NCBI GenBank assembly: GCA_965116865.1
Contig: OZ220727.1
Span: 558,001-622,000 of the forward strand
Origin: Aldehydirespirator sp965116865
GTDB taxonomy: Bacteria; Actinomycetota; Acidimicrobiia; Acidimicrobiales; Aldehydirespiratoraceae
Direction: 5' to 3'
DNA length: 64,000 bases
Of the stretch, positions 43,682 to 51,796 are shown in pieces; positions within the stretch are counted from its first letter, which is position 1; each line of letters begins with the position of its first letter. Position numbers and translations under genes: made by a program. The notes under the pieces are model-generated. The model did not search any database. It had not been told where the DNA came from and worked only from the letters and a program-made list of their open reading frames with translations.

Positions 43682-43990
43682 TTGGCCGTCAAGTTGCGCC
43701 TCATGCGGATGGGGAAGAAGAAGCAGCCCACCTACCGCGTCGTGGCGGCAGACTCTCGCTCGCCCCGCAACGGGCGATTCATCGAGATCATCGGAACATA
43801 CGAGCCGCGCCAGGAGCCTTCCGTGGTGCGGATCGACAACGATCGGGCCCTTCACTGGCTGCGCCACGGCGCCCAGCCCACCGAGACGGTGGGGAAGCTG
43901 CTGAGGATCAGCGGCGCCTGGGACAGCTTCCGGGGCCCCGGCGCTGTCGATGCCGAGCCCGCTGCCGATGTTGGGGGGGCAGGCTCGTGA
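43682..43990 (+). CDS. rpsP: 30S ribosomal protein bS16
   Basis: 102 residues from TTG 43682, with GAGGGA at about 43670-43675 as ribosome binding site. Sequence LAVKLRLMRMGKKKQPTYRV and DSRSPRNGRFIEIIGTYEP is diagnostic. The C-terminal extension of about 20 residues is rich in Ala and Pro. The stop overlaps the GTG of khpA (GTGA). Confidence 0.96.
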   Translation: MAVKLRLMRMGKKKQPTYRVVAADSRSPRNGRFIEIIGTYEPRQEPSVVRIDNDRALHWLRHGAQPTETVGKLLRISGAWDSFRGPGAVDAEPAADVGGAGS

Positions 43991-44241
43991 GCGGCCTGGC
44001 TCCCAGTGCGGAAGCGATGTGCCGCTATGTGGTGACCAGCATCGTCGATGACGCTGATGCCGTGCAGATCACCGTGTCTGCGGCCGGAAGCGACGCGGTG
44101 CGCCTCGACGTCCGTGTGGCGCAGGGCGAGATGGGCCGGGTCATCGGCAAGCGAGGCCGGGTCGCTCATGCCATACGCACCCTCGTGCGGGCCGCGGGCT
44201 CGCGCGACGATGTGGACATCGAGGTCGAGTTCGTCGACTAG
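43987..44241 (+). CDS. khpA: KH-domain RNA-binding protein KhpA
   Basis: 84 residues, overlapping rpsP by four bases. The KH motif GKRGRVAHAIRTL (GxxG loop GKRG) follows VRVAQGEMGRVI. KhpA-type proteins bind RNA, often with KhpB, and are encoded between rpsP and rimM in actinobacteria. About 200 bases without a clear gene separate it from rimM. Confidence 0.9.
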   Translation: MSGLAPSAEAMCRYVVTSIVDDADAVQITVSAAGSDAVRLDVRVAQGEMGRVIGKRGRVAHAIRTLVRAAGSRDDVDIEVEFVD

Positions 44242-44448
44242 GAGCCGAGCGGTGGGGCATGCCCGTGTGGCCCCACAGCTGCCGCGCGCGCCCTCGCGGA
44301 CTGTCGGTCGGTGAGTGCGGCTGTGCCGCGTGCCGCGGTGGTCGGCTTGTGAGTATGGCGGCGGCTTCCCGCGGTGTCGGAGTGCGGCGGTTCGGGGGCG
44401 GCGCGCGCCGTGTTGTTCGTCTTGTGAGCGTGGCTGGCGGGAGCGGGG

Positions 44449-44961
44449 GTGACTGACGCGTCAGGCTCGACCGCGGCCGAGGCCGCGCCCATGCTCGAGA
44501 TCGGCCGCGTCGGGCGGCCTCACGGAACCGGTGGCGAGGTCGCGGTCACGCTGGTGTCCAACCGGCCAGAGCGGCTGGTTCCAGGGTCGGAGTATCAGAC
44601 CGACGCGGGGACGCTGCATGTGTCTGCGTCCCGGCCCCACAACCGGCGCCACCTCGTGAAGTTCGCGGGCGTCGACGACCGCGACCAGGCCGAGGCGTTG
44701 CGGGGCCTGCTTCTCATGGCCACGCCGATCGCCGATCCCGACGAGGTGTGGATCCACGAGCTGATCGGCGCGCGGGTCGTGGAGGCGTCCGGCACGGACC
44801 GGGGAACGGTGGCCTCGGTCGTGGCCAACCCGGCCGGTGACCTGCTTGAACTGGCCGACGGAACGCTCGTGCCGCTGCGCTTCGTGGTCGATTCCGTTCC
44901 GGGCGAGCGCATCGAGGTGGACGCGCCCGAAGGCCTCTTCGAAGCAGTGACGGAACCGTGA
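44449..44961 (+). CDS. rimM: ribosome maturation factor RimM
   Basis: 170 residues from GTG 44449. The N-terminal RimM barrel contains LEIGRVGRPHGTGGEVAV; the PRC barrel follows with VWIHELIGARVVEASG and LELADGTLVPLRFV. Assists 30S maturation together with bS19. Overlaps trmD by four bases (GTGA). It may start later at MLEIGRV, as the first 13 residues are not conserved. Confidence 0.93.
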   Translation: MTDASGSTAAEAAPMLEIGRVGRPHGTGGEVAVTLVSNRPERLVPGSEYQTDAGTLHVSASRPHNRRHLVKFAGVDDRDQAEALRGLLLMATPIADPDEVWIHELIGARVVEASGTDRGTVASVVANPAGDLLELADGTLVPLRFVVDSVPGERIEVDAPEGLFEAVTEP

Positions 44962-45725
44962 GCTTCCGGGTGGACATTTTCACGATCTTCCCCGACTTGG
45001 TGGAGACCATGGCCTCGGCATCCGTCATCGGGCGGGCTCGCACGGCCGGCACGCTCGATGTGAGGGTCCACGACCTGAGGATGGCCGCTGCCGACCGCCA
45101 CCGAAGCGTCGACGACGCCCCCTTCGGCGGGGGAGCGGGCATGGTGATGATGCCCCAGCCGCTGTTCGACGCGGTGGAGGCGGTCGAGCCGGCCCGGCCG
45201 TTGTTCTGCCTCTCGCCCGCCGGCCGCCGCTTCGGCCAGGCCGTGGCGGTCGAGCTGGCCTCCGGGTACGGGTTCTCGTTGCTGTGCGGCCGGTACGAGG
45301 GTGTCGACGAGCGAGTCTGCGAGCACCTCGTGGACGGTGAGATCTCGATCGGCGACGTGGTCCTGTCCGGCGGCGAGGCGGCGGCCATGGTCGTGCTGGA
45401 GGCGGTGGCCCGGTGCGTGCCCGGAGTGCTTGCCAACAAGGACTCCATCTCCGAGGAGTCCTTCAGCGAGGGACTGCTGGAGTACCCGCACTACACCCGG
45501 CCGGCCGACTTCCGGGGATGGTCGGTGCCCGAGGTGCTGCTGTCCGGCGACCACGGGCGGGTGGCTCGCTGGCGCCGGGCCCAGTCGTTGGCTCGCACGA
45601 TCGAGCGCCGCCCCGACCTGATCGAGGCCCGAGGGGGGCTGAGCGACGAGGAGCGGGAACTGCTCGCAGACCACGGCTTTCCCGGAGGCGGAGGGGACGG
45701 GCCGGTTCTCCTGGGAGATTGCTGA
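44958..45725 (+). CDS. trmD: tRNA (guanine37-N1)-methyltransferase
   Basis: 255 residues from GTG 44958. TrmD features: RVDIFTIFPDLVE, DDAPFGGGAGMVMMPQPLF, the trefoil-knot LLCGRYEGVDERV, ISIGDVVLSGGEAAAMV, and the C-terminal YPHYTRPADFRGWSVPEVLLSGDH (in two parts). Methylates G37 of tRNAs to prevent frameshifting. The 3' end overlaps the beginning of a dispersed repeat also found before rsmD. Confidence 0.95.
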   Translation: MSFRVDIFTIFPDLVETMASASVIGRARTAGTLDVRVHDLRMAAADRHRSVDDAPFGGGAGMVMMPQPLFDAVEAVEPARPLFCLSPAGRRFGQAVAVELASGYGFSLLCGRYEGVDERVCEHLVDGEISIGDVVLSGGEAAAMVVLEAVARCVPGVLANKDSISEESFSEGLLEYPHYTRPADFRGWSVPEVLLSGDHGRVARWRRAQSLARTIERRPDLIEARGGLSDEERELLADHGFPGGGGDGPVLLGDC

Positions 45726-45818
45726 GCAATGCTGATCCCGCGTTGAGCGCAAGCCCCTGAACTGGGGTTTTGTGAGCGAGGATTGCGCCGTTCGGGATTT
45801 GCTCGTCGATCTTCTAGA
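45716..45818 (+). repeat. dispersed repeat (copy B) upstream of rplS
   Basis: ATTGCTGAGCAATGCTGATC to about CTTCTAGA matches the stretch before rsmD (25476-25645), including GGGGTTTTGTGAGCGAGGAT. It opens with a near-palindrome (ATTGCT-G-AGCAAT). Both copies lie directly upstream of a translation-related gene, so a shared promoter or leader is possible. Confidence 0.8.
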
Positions 45819-45862
45819 CTCGCTCAGCCCGGTGCAAGTGGCCGATGCGAGCGGAGAAAGCG

Positions 45863-46210
45863 ATGAACCCCACCGATCTTGTCGATCAGCAGAGCCTTCG
45901 CGACGACATTCCCGAGTTCCGGCCGGGCGACACCGTGCGCGTGCATGTTCGGGTGGTGGAGGGCAACCGGGCCCGCACCCAGGCGTTCGAGGGTGTCGTG
46001 ATCCGGCGTCAGGGCAGCGGGGTCCGCGAGACCTTCACCGTGCGCAAGGTGAGTTTCGGTGTGGGGGTGGAGCGGACGTTCCCCGTGCATACCCCGGTGA
46101 TCGATCGCGTCGAGCGGGTTGTCCAGGGCGACGTGCGCCGAGCGAAGCTCTACTACCTGCGCGACCGCGTCGGCAAGGCGGCCAAGGTCAAGGAGAAGCG
46201 CTATCGCTGA
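45863..46210 (+). CDS. rplS: 50S ribosomal protein bL19
   Basis: 115 residues from ATG 45863, chosen because GGAGAAAG lies 3-6 bases upstream; ATG 45845 is also open. Motifs FRPGDTVRVHVRVVEGNRAR, QAFEGVVIRRQGSGVRETFT and RRAKLYYLRDRVGKAAKVKE identify bL19, which sits at the subunit interface. Follows trmD as usual; yraN overlaps or follows. Confidence 0.95.
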   Translation: MNPTDLVDQQSLRDDIPEFRPGDTVRVHVRVVEGNRARTQAFEGVVIRRQGSGVRETFTVRKVSFGVGVERTFPVHTPVIDRVERVVQGDVRRAKLYYLRDRVGKAAKVKEKRYR

Positions 46211-46589
46211 TCGCCGGTCCGGTGCCGCGCACCGGAGTGGCCGATCCCCGGACCGTTCGAATCAGGCCCGCGGCGCGTGGGGCGAGCGCAAGGCCGCCCA
46301 GTGGTACCGGGAGGCCGGCTACGAAGTCCTGGACCAGAACTGGCGGGTGCGTTCGGGCGAGTTGGACCTGGTGCTGTTCCGTGACGGCGAGATCGTGTTC
46401 TGCGAGGTGAAGGCCCGCAGCTCCGAGCGCTACGGCGCAGCCGCCGAGGCAGTCGACCGTCGCAAGCAGCTCAAGATCCGGTCGCTGGCCGCTCAGTGGC
46501 TGCAAGCCAGCGACCGCCGGGGCCGCGTCCGCTTCGACGTGGCCACCGTCACCGGCGTCGAAGTCAAAGTGATCCAGAATGCCTTCTAG
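46119..46589 (+). CDS. YraN/UPF0102 family nuclease-fold protein
   Basis: The conserved part (ARGAWGERKAAQWYREAGYE, then VRSGELDLVLFRDG and IVFCEVKARSS) is the UPF0102 signature with the E...D...ExK arrangement of restriction-endonuclease-like folds. The start is a problem: in this frame no ATG, GTG or TTG occurs between the TTG at 46119, inside rplS, and the conserved region near 46263. Either translation begins inside rplS by a 92-base overlap or a rare start codon is used near the rplS stop. Function in DNA processing is suspected for the family but not established. Confidence 0.75.
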   Translation: MSRATCAERSSTTCATASARRPRSRRSAIADRRSGAAHRSGRSPDRSNQARGAWGERKAAQWYREAGYEVLDQNWRVRSGELDLVLFRDGEIVFCEVKARSSERYGAAAEAVDRRKQLKIRSLAAQWLQASDRRGRVRFDVATVTGVEVKVIQNAF

Positions 46590-46743
46590 CACCATTTCTG
46601 TGGCCAGGACTGCCGACTGGCACGGTTGCGTTGCTCAGAGAATCGACAGCTGGGCGTTGTGCGGCCGGTTGGGCACTCGCCGGGGAAGGACCGGCCTGAC
46701 CGGGTCGCTGCGGGGCGTGCCCGACACCGACGTCTGGAGGCAG

Positions 46744-46941
46744 CTAGCGCCGCGTGCGGCGGTCCCAGCAGCCGCGGTGCCAGTGGCGGCGCAGGTCGGG
46801 CGCCTCGACGGGCACCACGACGTAGTGGCCGGTTCGGGCCGGGATCGTGCGGTTGCAGTTGGGACAGGTGTAGTCCTTGGTCGCCGTGTAGGACTGGATG
46901 AAGCGGACCTTCACTTCGCCTAGGCGCTCCGGCTCGTCCAC
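46744..46941 (-). CDS. small zinc-knuckle protein of an actinobacterial family
   Basis: 65 residues from GTG 46941: VKVRFIQSYTATKDYTCPNC, then a short loop and GHYVVVPVEAPDLRRHWHRG ending CWDRRTRR. I recognise this as a short conserved actinobacterial protein (often mislabelled as ATP/GTP-binding). The CPNC pair plus HWHRGC could bind one zinc. It is followed on the plus strand by a divergent cytochrome c gene and preceded on its own strand by a 36-residue membrane protein gene six bases away. Confidence 0.75.
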   Translation of the reverse strand: MDEPERLGEVKVRFIQSYTATKDYTCPNCNRTIPARTGHYVVVPVEAPDLRRHWHRGCWDRRTRR

Positions 46942-46947
46942 AGGCCC

Positions 46948-47058
46948 CTACCCCAGGATCGCCCAGACGACCAGGCCGACGGCTACCAGCAGTCCCGCGG
47001 CCACGAAGGCGAGGTCGGACGGGCGGCGCCGGTGGGGACGGGTGGGGTCGAAACCCAT
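46948..47058 (-). CDS. 36-residue single-helix membrane protein
   Basis: Reads from ATG 47058 to TAG 46948: MGFDPTRPHRRRPSDLAFVA, then a membrane helix AGLLVAVGLVVWAILG at the very C-terminus. The basic N-terminus followed by one helix predicts an N-in orientation. It lies 6 bases upstream of the zinc-knuckle gene in the same direction, so they form a small operon. Support comes from composition, third-position GC and spacing; no homologue can be checked here. Confidence 0.6.
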   Translation of the reverse strand: MGFDPTRPHRRRPSDLAFVAAGLLVAVGLVVWAILG

Positions 47059-47104
47059 GGTGCAAGTATCGTGCAGCGGCGACTCCGCCGCACTTCCTCG
47101 CACC

Positions 47105-47473
47105 ATGCTCCGACGCCGCTTGATCCTGCACCGCCTTGTGCTGGCGGCCCTGATCGCCGCGACGGCCGCGCTCGGCGCCTGTGCGGCCGACGACGTGCCC
47201 GAGGTGCCGGTCGGCCCGGACGGCTACCCGGACCCGGAGCTGGTGGCGGGACGGCAGGTCTACATCGACCGCTGCGCCAACTGCCACGGCAGCGACGGAG
47301 GCGGAGACCGAGGCACGAAGCTCTCCGACGGTCGGATGGTCGCGCGATATCCCGACGTTGTCGATCAGGTCGAGGTCATCGCCGACGGGGTTCGGTCGAT
47401 GCCGGCGTTCGCGGAGGCGCTGGACGCCGCAGAAATCTCTGCAGTAGTCAGATATACACGAGAAGTGCTATAG
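47105..47473 (+). CDS. c-type cytochrome lipoprotein
   Basis: 122 residues from ATG 47105. Signal peptide LVLAALIAATAALGAC has a lipobox (LGAC), so the protein should be lipid-anchored outside the membrane. One haem site CANCHG lies near residue 57, with a likely axial Met in VRSMPAFAEAL near residue 100. Class I cytochrome c of this size carries electrons in respiration. Divergent from the small minus-strand pair; the 46-base space between the two start codons would hold both promoters. Confidence 0.88.
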   Translation: MLRRRLILHRLVLAALIAATAALGACAADDVPEVPVGPDGYPDPELVAGRQVYIDRCANCHGSDGGGDRGTKLSDGRMVARYPDVVDQVEVIADGVRSMPAFAEALDAAEISAVVRYTREVL

Positions 47474-47557
47474 TTTATGACTGCACACTCTTGATGCACG
47501 GCTAGCCGCCGGCCGAGTTGACGACGGCCTCCAGTCCCCGAGCCACGGAGGCCGCCA

Positions 47558-49069
47558 ATGCTCGCAACTGTCCGCTCCGCCACCCTCGTGGGCGTGTGGG
47601 GCCACCCCGTGTCGGTGGAGGTCCACGTTGCCGACGGGCTGCCGGGATTCACTATCGTCGGCTTGCCCGACGCTTCGTGCCGCGAGGCCCGCGACCGGGT
47701 CCGTGCCGCCATCGTGTCCAGCAAGCTCAAATGGCCGTCGCATCGCATCACGGTCAACCTGGCCCCGAGCGACGTGCCCAAGTCGGGCGCCGGTCTCGAT
47801 CTTGCCGTGGCCGTGGGGGTGCTCGTTGCCGACGGGCAGCTCGAGACGGCGTCGATCGCCGACCTCGGAGTGCTCGGGCAGCTGGGCCTCGACGGGTCGG
47901 TGAGGCCAGTGCCGGGGGCGCTGCCCCTGGTGGACGCTATGGACAACTCGTCGATCGTGGTGGCCGCCCGCGACGGCGCGGTGGCCGAGCTGGTGGCCCC
48001 TGAACGGGTCCGGCCCGTCAACCACCTCAAGGAGGTGTTCGAGGCGCTGGCCGGCACGGAGCCCTGGCCGGTTCCGCCGGTGGCTAGAAGCTCGCCCTGC
48101 GTGGAGCCTCAGCCCGACCTGTCCGACATAGCGGGCCAGCCGCTGGCGCGCTGGGCGCTGGAGGTGGCCGCCGCCGGCGGGCACCACCTGCTGCTGGTCG
48201 GGCCCCCCGGCGCGGGCAAGACGATGCTGGCCCGACGCCTCGTCGGCGTGCTGCCGGACCTGTCCACCGAAGAGTCCCTGGAGGTCACCCGCGTCCATTC
48301 GGCTGCCGGGCTGGCCCTTCCCGGCGGACTGGTCACCCGGCCCCCGTTCCGGGCGCCCCACCACTCGTCGTCGATGGCCGCGCTGGTGGGCGGGGGCACG
48401 GCCCGGGCCCGGCCGGGGGAGGTGAGCGTGGCCACCGGCGGCGTGTTGTTCCTTGACGAGCTCGGGGAGTTCGCGCCGTCGGTGTTGGACGCGCTGCGCC
48501 AGCCGCTGGAGGAGGGCATGATCCGGGTGGCACGGTCTCACGGCATGGTCGAGCATCCGGCCCGGTTCCTGCTGGTCGCGGCGATGAACCCGTGTCCGTG
48601 CGGCGCCGGCGGCACGGTCGGCTGCCGGTGCGCTCCGGGGGCGCTGGCCCGCTACCAGCGCAGGCTGTCTGGCCCCTTCGTCGACCGGCTCGATCTGGTG
48701 GTTCGGGTGGACCGACCCGACCCGGCCGACCTGCTCAACATCGGGCCGAGCGCTCCCAGCGCCGACATCGCCGAACGGGTGGCCGCGGTGCGTGCCGCAG
48801 CCAGGCAGCGAGGGGTCGCCAGCAACGGCGCTCTGGCCGGGCCGGACCTGGAGCGGCATGCTCCTCTCGACCGGGCCGCCACCGAGGTGCTGAGGGCCGC
48901 TCTGACCGAGGGTCGTCTCAGCGCCCGGGGTCTGCGCCGGGTCCGAACCGTGGCTCGCACGATCCGCGATCTCGAGGACGGCGGCCACGAACTGCGGGCC
49001 GTCGACGTGCTCGCCGCCCTGTCGCTGCGGATGCGGCTCGACGGAGCAGGAGGTCTGGTCCATGGATGA
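47558..49069 (+). CDS. comM: YifB/ComM-like Mg-chelatase-type AAA ATPase
   Basis: 503 residues. N-terminal Lon-like fold (VEVHVADGLPGFTIVGLPDA), Walker A LLVGPPGAGKTMLARRL, Walker B GGVLFLDELGEF, the MNPCPCG motif with a cysteine cluster after it, and the C-terminal Mg-chelatase region (RTIRDL). ComM homologues are hexameric helicases that promote branch migration during natural transformation. It overlaps dprA by eight bases, as in most genomes, which supports a DNA-uptake/recombination role. Confidence 0.93.
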   Translation: MLATVRSATLVGVWGHPVSVEVHVADGLPGFTIVGLPDASCREARDRVRAAIVSSKLKWPSHRITVNLAPSDVPKSGAGLDLAVAVGVLVADGQLETASIADLGVLGQLGLDGSVRPVPGALPLVDAMDNSSIVVAARDGAVAELVAPERVRPVNHLKEVFEALAGTEPWPVPPVARSSPCVEPQPDLSDIAGQPLARWALEVAAAGGHHLLLVGPPGAGKTMLARRLVGVLPDLSTEESLEVTRVHSAAGLALPGGLVTRPPFRAPHHSSSMAALVGGGTARARPGEVSVATGGVLFLDELGEFAPSVLDALRQPLEEGMIRVARSHGMVEHPARFLLVAAMNPCPCGAGGTVGCRCAPGALARYQRRLSGPFVDRLDLVVRVDRPDPADLLNIGPSAPSADIAERVAAVRAAARQRGVASNGALAGPDLERHAPLDRAATEVLRAALTEGRLSARGLRRVRTVARTIRDLEDGGHELRAVDVLAALSLRMRLDGAGGLVHG

Positions 49070-50267
49070 GCTGTTCCCGGAGACTGGGTCTGCGGATGGG
49101 TCTGCGGATGGGTCTGCGGGCGTGTCGGCTGAGGCTGCGATGCGGGAGCGGGGCGTCTACGCCGCCGCTCTGGCCTCGCTGCCCAGGGCGACGCCGCGGC
49201 GGCTCGACCGGCTGCTGGGCAAGCAGGACCCGGCAAGGGTCTGGCACAAGGTGCAGACGGGCCGGACGGCCGAATGGGCGGCCGGCGACGACCTTCACGA
49301 TGTGTGGCGGGACCACTCCCGCAGCGTCGACCTCGCCGCGATCGCCGGCCGGCTCGAATCGCTCGACGTCTGGGTGACGACGCGGGCCAGTCGCCATCAT
49401 CCGAGCGCCTTCATCGACGACCTCGATCCGGCGCCGATCATGTTCCGTCGCGGCCGCCTGCCCGACCCGGCGGCGCCGGCGGTGGCCATCGTGGGCACCC
49501 GGCGATGCACGCCTACGGGACGCTCGGTGGCGATGGAACTGGGATCGGGCCTGGCCGCGGCGGGTGTGACCGTGGTGTCGGGCCTCGCCCTGGGAATAGA
49601 CGGCGCCGCCCACCGGGGCGCCTTGGCCGCCGGCGGCGCGCCCGTGGTCGGCGTGGTCGGCAGCGGCCTCGACGTTGTGTACCCGCGGGGCAACCGCGAT
49701 CTGTGGGACGCCGTGAGCGCGGCGGGGACCCTGCTCTCGGAGGCGCCTATGGGCGCCGAGCCCGAGGGTTGGCGGTTCCCGGCTCGCAACCGGCTGCTGG
49801 CCGCGCTGGCCGACGTGGTCGTGGTGGTCGAGTCCAAGCGAGCGGGCGGCTCCATGCACACAGTGGAGGAGGCCATCCGGCGCGAGGCAACGGTCATGGC
49901 CGTGCCCGGGTCGGTCCGCAACCCGGCAGCGGAGGGCACCAACCTGCTCCTGAGCGAGGGCTGCGCCCCTGTCTGCTGCACCGACGATGTGCTGGTCGCG
50001 CTGGAACTGGTCACCGCCGGGCCGGTGAGAGGTGCACAACCCTCTCTTGCCGTGTCGTGCCGTGCTCAGTCCGGGAACGCGATCAGTGGGATCGATCTCG
50101 ATTCGCTCCAGAGGAGGCTGCTGGAACTGCTCGACGACGGCCCGGTCAGCCTCGACACTCTGGTGCTGCGAGCCGGGGCGGCCGCGCCGGCGGTGCTAGT
50201 TGCCGCCGAGCACCTCGAACGCCTCGGTCTGCTCGCCAGAGACGGCGCCCGCGTGCTGCGCGCCTGA
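49062..50267 (+). CDS. dprA: DNA processing protein DprA
   Basis: 401 residues from ATG 49062. Rossmann-type core: AIVGTRRCTPTGRSVAMELG, VVSGLALGIDGAAHRGAL, YPRGNRDLW, SEAPMGAEPEGWRFPARNR, VESKRAGGSMHTVEEAIRR and PGSVRNPAAEGTNLLL. A winged-helix domain follows (LLDDGPVSLDTLVLRAG). Loads RecA on incoming single strands. The N-terminus carries a 12-base in-frame repeat (GSAD units at about 49086-49121), another variable-length tract. After the stop comes a 600-base region of direct repeats before the recombinase gene. Confidence 0.94.
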   Translation: MDELFPETGSADGSADGSAGVSAEAAMRERGVYAAALASLPRATPRRLDRLLGKQDPARVWHKVQTGRTAEWAAGDDLHDVWRDHSRSVDLAAIAGRLESLDVWVTTRASRHHPSAFIDDLDPAPIMFRRGRLPDPAAPAVAIVGTRRCTPTGRSVAMELGSGLAAAGVTVVSGLALGIDGAAHRGALAAGGAPVVGVVGSGLDVVYPRGNRDLWDAVSAAGTLLSEAPMGAEPEGWRFPARNRLLAALADVVVVVESKRAGGSMHTVEEAIRREATVMAVPGSVRNPAAEGTNLLLSEGCAPVCCTDDVLVALELVTAGPVRGAQPSLAVSCRAQSGNAISGIDLDSLQRRLLELLDDGPVSLDTLVLRAGAAAPAVLVAAEHLERLGLLARDGARVLRA

Positions 50268-50394
50268 GGTCGTCAGAGTGGCCGAACCGCCGGAGCGCCG
50301 CCACCCGGATGATGCCAACATACCGCATGCGCTGGACATCATGGAGAGGCGAGGGATTCGGCTGGAACGGACGGAGCGGGCGGTGGCTGCGCCC

Positions 50395-50502
50395 GAGCGC
50401 AGGACGCGAGACCCCTGCGATGGAACTGCCTGTCCGGGGGTGCCTGGCGGCACGCAAGGTTGCCCTCGAGCGCAGGACGCGAGACCCCTGCGATGGAACT
50501 GC
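50395..50502. repeat. direct repeat pair, step 73 bases
   Basis: A 35-base sequence (GAGCGCAGGACGCGAGACCC onwards, ending ATGGAACTGC) lies at 50395-50429 and 50468-50502; the 38-base spacer is unique and contains GTGCC-TGGC-GGCAC. It precedes the four-copy repeat at 50558. Confidence 0.9.
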
Positions 50503-50557
50503 GGAGCGGTTCCACGCTCGGGTCCACGGGCGCGGCGCCAGAGTGCTGCGGGGCGCG

Positions 50558-50803
50558 ATGAACACCGAATCGGATTCCTGGCGTGTCGGAATCACCATGC
50601 GATACCAACGCATACCAGGCGTGGTCGCGATGAACACCGAATCGGATTCCTGGCGTGTCCGTGCCGTCGTGCAGCAGACACACCTTGTGCTGCGGGGCGC
50701 GATGAACACCGAATCGGATTCCTGGCGTGTCCGTGCCGTCGTGCAGCAGACACACCTTGTGCTGCGGGGCGCGATGAACACCGAATCGGATTCCTGGCGT
50801 GTC
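50558..50803. repeat. four copies of a 31-base repeat, steps 71, 72, 72
   Basis: GATGAACACCGAATCGGATT onwards (31 bases, ending GGCGTGTC) lies at 50558, 50629, 50701 and 50773. It holds the palindrome GAATC-G-GATTC. The first spacer is unique and can form ATGCG/CGCAT; the second and third spacers are identical and can form GCAGCA/TGCTGC. The array ends 70 bases before the recombinase gene. Confidence 0.92.
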
Positions 50804-50873
50804 GTGACTGCGAGCTTCGACCGCTCGATGGGCGGATTCGCTCGCCTGTTTGCTCGGCCTCTAAACTCAAGGT

Positions 50874-51752
50874 GTGGACAACTGGGGCATGAGCGCCTGG
50901 CTCGACTCGTTGAGCGGCGTGGCCGACTCCACACGGGCTGTGTACTCCAGAGACGTGGCCGCGGCTGTGCAGTGGCTCGACGAGGCGGGTGCGACCGGTC
51001 CCGAGTCCGTCGACCGGAGGGCCCTGCGACGCTACCTGGCCGAGATGGGCGCCAACGGCTACGCGGCCCGCACAATCAGCCGCAAGATCTCGGTGCTGCG
51101 GCGGTATTTCCGCTGGGCCAGGCGCACCGGCCGCACTGAGTGGGACCCGACGCTCGGACTGTTCCCGCCGAAGGGGCCGTCGAAGCTGCCACGGGTGCTG
51201 ACCGACGACCAGATGCACACCCTCATGGAGAAGCCGGCCCGAGCCGGGGACGACGAGTCTCGCGACGCCCGCGACCTGGCCATCGTCGAACTGCTGTACG
51301 GCAGCGGACTGCGGGTGAGCGAGCTGTGCGGCCTGCGCCACGACGACCTGGACCTGCCCCAGACCCAGGTCCGGGTGTGGGGGAAAGGCTCCAAGCAGCG
51401 CCTGGTGCCCCTCAGCGACCCGGCCGTGGCCGCGCTGCGCAGCTGGCTACGGCACCATCGCGCTTCGTTCGTCGCTGCCGGCACTCCCGACGCCCCGGTG
51501 TTCCTCAACCTGCGGGGCCGAGCCATGACGCCCCGCGACGTGCGCCGGGTCATCGACCGCCGCAGCGTCGTGCCGACCCATCCGCACGCCCTGCGCCACA
51601 CTTTCGCCACCCATCTGCTCGATGGCGGCGCCGACCTGCGGGCCGTGCAGGAGATGCTGGGTCACGCCGACCTGGCCACCACCCAGATCTACACCCACGT
51701 CAGCCGAGAGCGCCTGCGCGAGGCGCACCGGCTGTCGCATCCTCGGGCTTGA
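50874..51752 (+). CDS. tyrosine recombinase XerC/XerD-like
   Basis: 292 residues from GTG 50874. SAM-like N-terminal domain (RAVYSRDVAAAVQWLDEAG), then the catalytic set: Arg147 (SGLRVSEL), Lys171 (GKGSKQR), His238-x-x-Arg241 (HALRHTF), His264 (LGHADL) and Tyr273 (TQIYTHV). Size and motif order fit the Xer group that resolves chromosome dimers at dif; a XerC versus XerD call cannot be made. It is directly followed by a 29/30-base two-type array, and the region before it is repeat-rich. Confidence 0.9.
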   Translation: MDNWGMSAWLDSLSGVADSTRAVYSRDVAAAVQWLDEAGATGPESVDRRALRRYLAEMGANGYAARTISRKISVLRRYFRWARRTGRTEWDPTLGLFPPKGPSKLPRVLTDDQMHTLMEKPARAGDDESRDARDLAIVELLYGSGLRVSELCGLRHDDLDLPQTQVRVWGKGSKQRLVPLSDPAVAALRSWLRHHRASFVAAGTPDAPVFLNLRGRAMTPRDVRRVIDRRSVVPTHPHALRHTFATHLLDGGADLRAVQEMLGHADLATTQIYTHVSRERLREAHRLSHPRA

Positions 51753-51796
51753 GCGGCGGACGGCCACACGAGCGATCAGCGGTCCCAAAGGCAGTC

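Noticed and set aside
44242..44448. Small gene between khpA and rimM
   Set aside because: The frame 44259-44456 has no ribosome binding site and a skewed composition. Weak similar words (CTTGTGAG at 44346 and 44421) hint at an old duplication, but too few bases match to claim a repeat.
50558..50803. CRISPR array
   Set aside because: Four evenly spaced 31-base repeats look like CRISPR, but spacers two and three are identical, no cas genes are present, and the step equals that of many unrelated non-CRISPR pairs in the window.
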